The notes beneath the pieces are model-generated. The model ran no database searches. It saw only the letters and a list, made by a program, of their open reading frames with translations, and was not told the DNA's origin. Below, in pieces: positions 56,110 through 64,000 of a DNA stretch of 64,000 bases. This stretch comes from Tolypocladium sp. Sup5 PDA-1 (lineage: Eukaryota; Ascomycota; Sordariomycetes; Hypocreales; Ophiocordycipitaceae), in the NCBI GenBank assembly GCA_000750105.3, contig JPHH03000002.1, positions 1,364,001 to 1,428,000 of the forward strand. Direction: 5' to 3'. Numbering within the stretch: the stretch's first letter is position 1; each line of letters opens with the position of its first letter. The translations under genes were made by a program, and so were the position numbers.

Positions 56110-57645
56110 TCAAGTGCCTGACTTGTGGACACCTATGTTATCTTGTAGTCCAAAGCCGATAACCGCATCCAATGCTTCGTCGACGGCCGTTTCCAGCTCT
56201 CCCACTCTCTGCTTGAGGCCCCTATTCTCATCTCTGAGGAGGCCGGCCGTGTCCCAGGCAACGCTGGCGTCTTGCCCCTGGCAATTGCGGCAGCTGCTTG
56301 CGCTGCGCGAGTCGTCTTCCTTCAGTGCTTCGGTAGATATGCCCTTGAAGAGCTTCTGGAAGGCTGACATTTGCGGCTGAGTTTGCCTTGCTGCGCGAGG
56401 AGGCACCAGCGTTGTCGGTTTTGTATGCTGCGGCGGCGGCGGCGGCGGCGGTGGCGGCATGGTCTCCATGGGGCCGGCGTCCGACACACTCGCCGCAAAC
56501 GTCGGACTGCGAGATCGAGAGAAGACACTAGCTTCCTCGATGCTCTCCTCGTCTGTGTCGGAGGAGAGGTCCGACTTGGAAGTCTCGCCGCTTCTCCTCC
56601 TGTCCCTCCGCCGCTGGTCTTCCTCGGCGCCCAGATCCTCCGACACTGTCGACATGTTGGAAGAATTGAAGTTTCTCTCCCGCGCCTGTCGCTCTTCCAT
56701 TCTGAGTTTCTTTTCCTTGCTGAGTTCTTCCATCAGGGCCTGCATTATGGCTTCATTCTCGGCGGCCTTTTGCGCCATCCCCTCGAGCTGCATCTTCAGG
56801 TGCTGTGTCCGTGTTGCGACCTCGATCTTCTCGTCGTGCTGCGCCTCCTGCTCCGCCTTGAGCTCCTGGAACGCCATGGTCCGGTCTTGGTAGGCGGCCT
56901 GGAACTTGTGTAGCACCCTGGCGGCACTCATGTGCAAGTTCTTGAATGTGGCGGGAGAAAAGGCATCTCCCTCAGCCGGGGCGCCCGAGGGGAAGAGGGC
57001 TGCTTCGATGTCGAGGTTGATGAGCTCGTCGTCTTGTGGCACGGTGACGGGCGAGGACGTGAGGCCCTTCAGGGCTGACATTGACGAGGCAAGGAAGGAG
57101 AAGCGGGTGGCTGCGACTGGTGATGAGTCCTTGGGCTGGCCAGAGGATGTGGGTGTCGCGCTCGCAGCCGGAGAGTTGCGCATCCTAGTAGGCGTTGCGT
57201 CTGCGTCTCCGGCTCGCTGCGCGACTGGACGGCTACGTCGCATATACCAGGCACCTGCGCGCGCCTGTTGGTGACTGTCTTCGAGAGGTATCCTAGCCTT
57301 CCTATCCCCTGTCAAAGCCATCTTGGCCGTACCTGGCCTCCTCTGGCTGCTGGGGTTCGGAAACGGCTCCTCGTCAGGGTCGGTATAAGAGACGGACTGG
57401 CGTAGCGGCGACTGTTGCGTCGTGGGAGACCCCGGCCCCGTACTGAGCCGCCGGTCGTGTGCTGGTCGCGATGTCGTCGGCCTCGGGCTGGCTGACGCAG
57501 ACGCAGCTGCTGGGACCTTGTCGGCGTCTGTGTTTCTCGGAACATTTGATCGAGGGGTGCAGTCCGATGTACGAATATCCTGGGACAGTTCATGCCCCTG
57601 GACGGGGGTGCAGTGCCCGTCAGTAGGGGAAGACGGGCTTAGCAT
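56110..57645 (-). CDS. coiled-coil hypothetical protein
   Basis: A single exon of 511 residues from the ATG at 57645. The first 200 residues are Ser/Pro/Thr/Arg-rich and probably disordered. A short conserved-looking segment (RFSFLASSMSALKG, 181-194) and an acidic one (DDELINLDIEAALFP) precede a long coiled coil at about 240-325 (VLHKFQAAYQDRTMAFQELK...EELSKEKKLRMEERQARER). A charged Ser/Asp stretch and a run of Pro (about 395-404) follow. The C-terminus has CRNCQGQD and a second short coil (LLRDENRGLKQRVGELETAV). I do not recognise a family; a scaffold or cytoskeletal role is only a guess from architecture. It is convergent with complex I B12. Confidence 0.75.
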   Translation of the reverse strand: MLSPSSPTDGHCTPVQGHELSQDIRTSDCTPRSNVPRNTDADKVPAAASASASPRPTTSRPAHDRRLSTGPGSPTTQQSPLRQSVSYTDPDEEPFPNPSSQRRPGTAKMALTGDRKARIPLEDSHQQARAGAWYMRRSRPVAQRAGDADATPTRMRNSPAASATPTSSGQPKDSSPVAATRFSFLASSMSALKGLTSSPVTVPQDDELINLDIEAALFPSGAPAEGDAFSPATFKNLHMSAARVLHKFQAAYQDRTMAFQELKAEQEAQHDEKIEVATRTQHLKMQLEGMAQKAAENEAIMQALMEELSKEKKLRMEERQARERNFNSSNMSTVSEDLGAEEDQRRRDRRRSGETSKSDLSSDTDEESIEEASVFSRSRSPTFAASVSDAGPMETMPPPPPPPPPQHTKPTTLVPPRAARQTQPQMSAFQKLFKGISTEALKEDDSRSASSCRNCQGQDASVAWDTAGLLRDENRGLKQRVGELETAVDEALDAVIGFGLQDNIGVHKSGT

Positions 57646-59617
57646 GATGTGCTAGAGGTTGCGGGTGGGACCGTTAATATATGGCAGATTATGCGTCGCC
57701 GTGGCTGACGCCGCCCTTCTGATGCCCAGTGCCACAGTGCGGCTCGGTCTTACAGAAGCAGCCTCGGGGTCATCTGATGTCGTCGTGTCGAGGGAGTGAA
57801 GCTGAAGAAATTGCAGCTTTGCGGGGGGACCGTAGTATCTCGAAGCATGTGATGTGAGGCGAGGTGGAAGAGAATGGGGGAGTTGCGGTCAAAGGTGGTG
57901 CGATGCGATAAGTACAACAACAGAAGCTGTGCCTGCCCCACGCGGCAGCTGAAGAAGAGAGTGTGAGACCCGCGTCGCGGGATCTCGAGACTCTTGTTCA
58001 CTACAAGTACGAAGTACAACCGTGAACAGCAGCGTCCTCACTGACGACGAGTCTGCATCTAGAGAAGAGAAGCGGACGAGGTGCCTTTTAGCGGGACGGT
58101 TGTGGTGGACTGTCTCAACGTCGCAACCAGGCACTGGTATGTGTCCACGGCCGCGAGGAATGCGCGATGACTGGCGTCGTCGAAAACGGGCACCGGAGCG
58201 TCCCTGGGACGCCTCACAGGCCTGACGGTATGGGCGAGGAGGCAAGGAGGTGGTGCAATGTCTCGTTTCGTCTTCAATGTTCGGCAGCGTGTGCATGAGC
58301 AGTAGGGCGCTGGAGAGCAAGAAGAGACGAGGACAGCAAGGGAGATCCTTGCGCTGTCGATGCTTCTGGATGCTGTCCAAGAAGGGGAACACACACAAAC
58401 AACAGCTTGGAGCCCAACCAAGACCCCACCATCACATATCGATCCCTCCCCTTTGTCAACACAAGAGCTGAGGGAGGGGCAGTTATAGCGCAATTCGCCT
58501 CGTCCTTCCAGGGACCATCATCAGGCTCTTCACGGTTGTTCTTGGGTGCTTGAACAGGTCTCGTGGGAGTGCAGGCGACCATGCTGAGTGGCTGGTTCCA
58601 GCGGCGTGGCGTCCCGCTGTATCCGTCGATTGATGCCGCTGAATCTGTACGGCGCTGTTGCCGCTGCGGGGACGGCGCAGAAACCTGGCGGGCCGTGCGG
58701 TGAGCCGTGGCGCCGGAAGTACCCGCCAGGTAGCCCACCTACCAGCTGCCTGCCATCCGCGACTGGGGAGCTGGAGAGACCGCTTGCTGCTACGGAAACC
58801 ACCGTGATAACAAGGTTTAGTATATGGATCGGTTCGACCCTACCAAGCAGAGTGGTTGGGATGTTATAGACGTGACTATGGATATGAGTGCAGCTTGTTA
58901 ATTGGTTCAATGACGGCCATCATGGTCTACAGCATTAGATGTTCCCTACCTACCCGGTACCTACAGGTGGTGTTGAACAAGAGATGTAAACACCACATCA
59001 CGAACACAAGATCAACCGCCGATTCATGACGCTCTTTCCTGTTATAATAAAGGGCTTCTATGTATTCGACCTCCCTGCTGCATCGGTGCTCTTTCCGTAT
59101 GCTTCCAAGTTTGGCGAGCGGTTTGTGAGTTATACGGACCAAAGAGACTGAGTTGCCCACCACGTATGTGTGCTCGGCACCACTTACGGAAACACGATGC
59201 CTCTTTCCTGCCTCGACGACACTCCCCTCCAACCGTGGCAACAGCGGCAGTCTTCGCCCATCTACCGGCCCATCCAGCGCTATTGCCAATACAGCACAAC
59301 GCAGTTACACAGGAAAGCACAAAGCCATCATCCATCCATGGTCCTCTACCACGTCGTCGTCTCGTCTTCTCCCGCCTTCTCCTGAATCCTCACCACCATC
59401 ATCATCTTTGAAGAGTCCATCGCTATTAGCATCACAGTCCAACCCAGCCCAGTTTATCATTCACCGCCGGCGCACGCTCCCAACCCCAAACTTGAGAGTA
59501 CCACATCCATCAAAGATTCCTCCGTCTGCACCCTTCCGTCTCCTCCCGCCCCTCGCCCGCTCCATCCTCTGCGCCCACCACTACCACCACCGCTTCTACC
59601 CCCCAGCCCCTCACGCC
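57646..59617. other. intergenic, divergent promoters, no gene seen
   Basis: This separates the coiled-coil gene and the four-TM gene. A dispersed-motif copy (AAGTACGAAGTACAA) lies at about 58004-58018. From about 59340 the plus strand is C/T-rich with CCATCATCAT runs, probably the leader of the next gene; an upstream frame open from 59153 has no coding character. Confidence 0.5.
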
Positions 59618-60407
59618 ATGGTCTCCGACGGAGAGAAGACGCGTCCGCGCTCCCAGCGCTTCAGCAAAATCATCCTCGCGGGCCTCGTCGCCCTCTACAG
59701 CGTCTCCAACCTCGTCCTCTTCGTCCTCTCCTGCATGGCCTGGACCAAGGCCAAGAATTACGCCGCCAGCAGAGACTGCAACCTCATGGGCTTCGTCGGC
59801 TGCGGCTTCACCCGCTGGGCGCTCTACAGCTTCATGGCCGCTGCGGCGCTGATATGCTTCGTCAGTACGGCCATCATGGCCCTCAGCAGCGTCTTTCGAG
59901 CAAGGGGCGCGGCCGTGGACCCGCTGTACGTCTTCCGCGGCGTCTTCTTCACGCTGCTCCTGCTGGCGCCCATCATCTATCTTGGCTGGTCCAACTTGAG
60001 CGTCGTGCTCAGCGATGCAAGCGCATACTTTACTCTGAAGGCCCAGGCGGCTATATGCAAAGAATGGTACCGCACTCATCCGGAACTTACACCCATGCTG
60101 GGTGACGATCCTGCGTGCAACTTGGAAGACATGGACACGGGTGTCAGCTTCGGCGGACTAGGAGGGGCGTTTATTCTCGAAGCCATGGATCCCGACTTTT
60201 TGGGCGCAAAGGCGGCCTTTGTCATGGCCCATTTCAACTTGTAAGTGACGCGAACCCCTAACACGTCTCGAGGCGCCATCAGCGCCATCAGCACGCTGAC
60301 GCCGTGGTAGGCTTTTCGGCGCCTTGGTCGCAGCCATCGCGACTGCCCTGGCCCCTCCAGCAGGTATTCTCGTCGGCGTCCATGGAGTGTCGCCCGGCGC
60401 GCCCTGA
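59618..60407 (+). CDS. four-transmembrane hypothetical protein
   Basis: Exons are 59618-60240 and 60311-60407, giving 239 residues. After a short basic N-terminus (MVSDGEKTRPRSQRFSK) come membrane segments at about 18-40 (ILAGLVALYSVSNLVLFVLS), 65-88 (ALYSFMAAAALICFVSTAIM), 105-125 (FRGVFFTLLLLAPIIYLGW) and, completed only by splicing, about 205-230 (LLFGALVAAIATALAPPAGI). A loop with CKEWYRTHPELTP and DDPACNLEDMDTGVSF lies before the last. The intron has GTAAGT, a GCTGACG branch site and GGTAG; without it the protein would stop one residue after the exon. The ATG at 59618 is preferred over the longer open frame because upstream sequence is leader-like. I do not recognise a family. Confidence 0.8.
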
Positions 60408-61053
60408 CGAGGTTTCGCAACTCCAGGTTCCGCGGCATCCGTCCCGCGTAGGCACAGTGGCTCCGGTCGTGAGCTGCCCTTGGCGTGCAGGGTTTTGCTG
60501 TTTGTGCTTCGCAAGCCCACGGTCACAATGTGGGAGGATCGAAGCTCGGTTGGAGCCATGCTGGGCGGAAACTTGTTGAGGCGGAGAAGTGAGGAGCTGG
60601 TTTGGCGAAGTTATTATGCTGGATGGTAATGCTGGCTCGTTTCATCCCCCTGAAAGCAGTTGTAATCAGAATAGAGCTAATGGTATCGTTTGAACACGCA
60701 TTTCTCCATCACCGAAGCGTGGCTGTCATCTTGTTCTCGGCGACGTGGACGATGATCCCAAGTTGGGATATATGACGACAAAACCAGTGGAGCTAGAATT
60801 TCGCCTATAAATGGTATGTAAAGCCCATGATGCCTATGCCGTATCTCTTTGAAAGCGAGTGATGCAAAAGACGATCGCCATGAGCTCAATTCCCAATACT
60901 CCGCGTGCGCCGTCATCATATCTCGTCTATACCCATTGCGAGTTCCGGTATCAAAAGCAAAATCCGAAATCCACCTCAAACCAATGCCAAAATCAGGGCT
61001 AAAAAAACGCACATGGAAAACCGCCCGTGAAAGAGAAAAGTACAAGCTTGGCC
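60408..61053. other. intergenic, convergent 3' regions
   Basis: No coding frame seen on either strand. Confidence 0.5.
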
Positions 61054-62658
61054 TCAGCTCAGCTCGACCGATGGAAAGTAGCGGGGGCCGGCGAACCCGC
61101 GGGCGATGACGGACTGGATGTCGATGTTGCTCGAGGGGTCGTGCTGGGAGCTCCACATCTTGAGGAGGATGAAGCGCCCCGAGACGGGCGGGTCGAAGCG
61201 GATGGTGCACTTGCTCTTCTTCTTCTCGATGAAGAAGCGCGCGTGCGGGGCCAGGAGCTCGCCGCCGACGGCGCGGACGGCCTCCTGCGTTGCGTTGGCG
61301 TGGGCGTCCCAGGCCTCGGCGAGGGACACGCTGAGGCGGTCGCGGTGGTGATGGTGATGCGGGTGGTGGTGGCGAGAGTCGTCGAGGAAGTCCTCGGAGC
61401 CAAAGGGGTTGGCGTCCTCGGATTCGGAGTCCATGGTTTCAAAGGGCAGGGAGCCGATGCGGTTAGGGGCGCGACGGAACATTTGAGACATGTCGTAGTC
61501 TTCCTCCTCATCATCGCTGCACTCTGTCGTGACCCGGAAGTCGGGCAGGTTGTTGGAAAATTCCTGAGGCATCTCGGGCATGCGGTACTCGGTTTCGTCG
61601 TCGCCGCGATAAACGTATGATCTCCGTGCACTCGTGCTGGTGGTGCCGTCGTCGTGGTGGCGGATGGAGATGATATGGCGGGTGTCTCGCTCATAAGGGT
61701 GCCTGTCGTCGTTCTGTCCGAGCCACGAGCGGTCCCGCGTCGTGGGGACATATTGGACCTGATACTGCGCCGTCCGACTGAGCACGTCGTCTTGATTCAT
61801 GGCTATAAAGACCATGCCCTCCCGTACGCTGTGATCAGTTAGCTCACTGTCGTTCCGTGTAAGCAGTGACAGCACATACGGATGAGAGTAGTTCATTGAG
61901 CCGGGAGCCTTGATTACGAGCTCCCTCAGAGTAAAGACGGTGGCGCCCTGATGCCTCAGAACAATGTTGCAGCGGTTACCCTTGGTGCAGTAGACCGAGT
62001 TGTCGTTTCTGAGTATGTTTTCGGCGGCATACGACGACTCGTTGGAGAACATGCCTCCGTCGCAGCTCACCATCTCCATGTGCAGCTGCCCCGGCTCAAC
62101 CTGCCCATATTTACCGTAGCGAAAACCCTTGAAGCTGGGCACCAAACGGTCGGCGTCTATCTTCCGGCGCTTGCTCCTCCGGTTGTCGTCGGGAAAGTCG
62201 TGGGGTCGCAGGGTCGGGGAGAAGGTTGATCGGGCGAGCGGGGTCATGAGGTTGATGTGGTTCGTCATGTCCAGCAAGGACCTCAGCTGCGAATTGGCCT
62301 CGTCGAGGGTCTGGTCCAGCTCCTCAAAGTTGGGCCGCCGATGGTCGACTGCTCGTAGACGGGGGTTGCGGCGGGACGGGCCAAGCCAGGACTGCTCCAT
62401 GGAGTGGTCCAGGTCGTCGAGGCTCGGCGCCTGTTCCTCAAGGCTTCGAATGCGCTCGGCTCGCCGGGACGCCGTTGACCACCGCATCTGGGGCCGACTC
62501 GAGGCTGCGGGCGACACGAGGTCTCGATCCCGCGGGGCGTGAACGTTGCGCAGAGGAGGCAGTCTCGGGACAGGCAGCGGAGGGAAGTCGTCTTGCGCCT
62601 CTCGAGCACGTTGGCGGTTCGAGCCCGAGCCCGAGCCCGAACCCGGCCTTGAGGCCAT
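61054..62658 (-). CDS. conserved hypothetical protein with discoidin-like segment
   Basis: Exons are 62658-61880 and 61828-61054, giving 517 residues. The 51-nt intron (GTATGT donor, GCTAACTGAT branch, CACAG acceptor) is in phase and stop-free, so a single long frame also exists; splicing gives SHPVREGMVFIAMNQDD, which reads better. The N-terminus is Ser/Gly/Pro/Arg-rich, followed by predicted helices (NFEELDQTLDEANSQLRSLL). A beta-rich core follows: YAAENILRNDNSVYCTKGNR, CNIVLRHQGATVFTLRELVI. An acidic linker (SDDEEEDYD) and a His-rich stretch (HHHPHHHHH) lead to a C-terminal strand set (KCTIRFDPPVSGRFILLKMW and IDIQSVIARGFAGPRYFPS). The split core resembles a discoidin/DOC-type sandwich, which is an inference from pattern. 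No function is known to me. Confidence 0.8.
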   Translation of the reverse strand: MASRPGSGSGSGSNRQRAREAQDDFPPLPVPRLPPLRNVHAPRDRDLVSPAASSRPQMRWSTASRRAERIRSLEEQAPSLDDLDHSMEQSWLGPSRRNPRLRAVDHRRPNFEELDQTLDEANSQLRSLLDMTNHINLMTPLARSTFSPTLRPHDFPDDNRRSKRRKIDADRLVPSFKGFRYGKYGQVEPGQLHMEMVSCDGGMFSNESSYAAENILRNDNSVYCTKGNRCNIVLRHQGATVFTLRELVIKAPGSMNYSHPYVLSLLTRNDSELTDHSVREGMVFIAMNQDDVLSRTAQYQVQYVPTTRDRSWLGQNDDRHPYERDTRHIISIRHHDDGTTSTSARRSYVYRGDDETEYRMPEMPQEFSNNLPDFRVTTECSDDEEEDYDMSQMFRRAPNRIGSLPFETMDSESEDANPFGSEDFLDDSRHHHPHHHHHRDRLSVSLAEAWDAHANATQEAVRAVGGELLAPHARFFIEKKKSKCTIRFDPPVSGRFILLKMWSSQHDPSSNIDIQSVIARGFAGPRYFPSVELS

Positions 62659-64000
62659 GGCGCTTGACGCTGGATGTGGTGCTATGACGTTGGCAACTAG
62701 CGGGTGGACAATAGGGTGGTGATTGCGATGACGATGCAGCGAGGCGATGGTGTAGACGGTCGCGCGGTCGGCTCAAGGTAGGGTTGCAAGGCCACAAGGC
62801 AATTCCTCCGGGTCAGATGAGGGGATCGGGCGGCCCTGGCTCGAGTAAGGTAATCTGTTCCAGGCAGTCGGTGCGACGCTCACAGCAGGGTGGTCTGTCG
62901 GCGGCATCGGCCAAATGAGACGAGTCGCTGTGGGGTTTGCAAGCTGCCTGCCTGGGTAGGTAGAGCAGTGCTGATGGATGTCTGTAGAGTATGTACAAGA
63001 ATGAGGTCGAGTTAGGCGCGGTTCCAGGAGCTCTGGCGGTTCATGCGCCTCATCGTCGTTCCGCACCGCCCCGATGATGGTGTCGGCAGTCCAGCAGAGC
63101 GAGCCTCGGGCCGCCCGTCGCTTGGTCGGTCGGCGGCCACGTCAACGGCTGGCTGAGGCTGAGAGACTGCTGTTCGGCCTGTTCCCACGGAGGCTGTTCA
63201 GCTCTGGGAGGTTTGCAGGAAGCGGGAGATGCGCATGCGGTGGATAAGAGAGTTTGGGAGATGCGACGGCTGGGAGATGCAGTCGGGTGGCATGAGGCGA
63301 TGCGGACGACGAGACGGAACCGTCCACCCCATATTATTCCTCATATTGCTGGCGGCGGTGCAATGCACGGGGCGGGGTTCCAATGCGCTGGGCGTCTGCT
63401 TCAGCGCTGGCGGTTCGCTATTTGCCGCCTACAGGCTGCCCTGACCCGCCTTTTTGGCCCGTCAGCGTGGCCCCGTGGACATCCGGGTCGTCTCACTGGG
63501 CCGCTGTGATTGGCGGTTGCAGCTGAATGTACCTGCAGCTTTCATTGCGTGCTCTGTAGTCCGTAGTCCATAGTCCGTACAGATTCGCAAGGACAGGCCT
63601 GTAGAATCACGGCGTCTTTTATTTTGTAAAGATTTCGGTAGATGTGCCCCTGTTCGACGGTCACGTAGCTGAACCGGCACGACTGCAGGGTAACGGAGGT
63701 TATGCGCTGATGGGAGCTCAGCTGCAGCGGCATCTACCCAGCCGTTGTCTGGCAGTGAGTGAGACGGGCCGTGTTACAGACTCATGCAGTATATCGGCAG
63801 AGGCAACACCTCGGAGCTGCAGTGCTGACGGCCCGGCTCGCCAATTCCAACAGTGAATGCATCCACACCTACTTGAATCAAGGCCAAAAATCCCTGTATC
63901 TGGATTCAACAAACAGCTCTTGCGCTGCCACGCTGCCATTCATCACTTGGGGCTGACCTGTTGTCAGCAATTTGGCCAGGCCTGGCACTCAAAATTGCTA
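62659..64000. other. right-edge region, no gene seen
   Basis: This holds the promoter of the discoidin-like gene and further DNA up to the edge. Frames are short; a dispersed-motif relative (GTAGTCCGTAGTCCATAGTC) lies near 63557-63576. Confidence 0.5.

Noticed and set aside
61829..61847. GTGAGCTAACTGATCACAG as a 19-nt intron
   Set aside because: It is too short to be spliced; the GTATGT donor upstream gives a normal 51-nt intron using the same branch site and acceptor.
1..64000. tRNA, 5S rRNA, CRISPR arrays, bacterial operons
   Set aside because: I looked for B-box and 5S-type motifs and regularly spaced repeats and found none that hold up; the DNA is eukaryotic with spliced genes. A tRNA scan by program would be decisive.

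Overview
The window is nuclear DNA of a filamentous ascomycete, most likely Sordariomycetes and probably Hypocreales. The evidence is short introns (about 50-100 nt) with GTAAGT-type donors and CTAAC/CTGAC branch sites, C-ending codon preference, unlinked housekeeping genes on both strands, and a fungus-specific protein set (DUF2841, DUF1749, a YCF1-like ABCC pump, a GH47 mannosidase). The species is not resolved. I saw no rRNA, tRNA, transposon, CRISPR array or plasmid-type feature. All gene models come from reading frames and splice signals by eye, without transcripts.

Layout, left to right. 0-5 kb: a partial Ser/Asp/Lys-rich protein running off the left edge (-), dephospho-CoA kinase (-), the iron-sulfur subunit of succinate dehydrogenase (+, 3 exons) and an unrecognised protein (-). 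5.8-20.7 kb: GH47 alpha-mannosidase (+), a Pro/Gln-rich protein (-), TIM23 (-), a PQ-loop transporter with a 23-nt exon (-), NADH pyrophosphatase (+) and TTI1 (-). 21-28.5 kb: a DUF1749 alpha/beta hydrolase (+) and a 9-exon YCF1-type ABC transporter (+). 28.5-39.6 kb: about 11 kb without any convincing gene, rich in a dispersed TACGGAGTAC motif, ending in a long pyrimidine-rich leader with two probable 5'UTR introns that feeds a DUF2841 gene (+). 41.7-50 kb: sparse, with a CBF1-like bHLH factor (-) and a small Cys-rich protein with a hydrophobic tail (+). 50-64 kb: GID9/FYV10 (+) followed in frame by an unexplained two-repeat open stretch, CAF1/POP2 deadenylase (-), complex I B12 subunit (+, missed by simple ORF calling), a coiled-coil protein (-), a four-TM protein (+) and a conserved protein with a possible discoidin-like fold (-).

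There is no biosynthetic or defence cluster. Several neighbours act in mitochondria or redox metabolism (SDHB, TIM23, complex I B12, NADH pyrophosphatase, and CoA synthesis), but this looks like ordinary gene mixing. The most unusual object is the stop-free, tandemly repeated coding-like stretch directly after the GID9/FYV10 stop codon (51457-51954), together with a possible alternative intron that would fuse it to GID9. The gene-poor 28.5-39.6 kb region upstream of the DUF2841 gene is the other structure worth pursuing.
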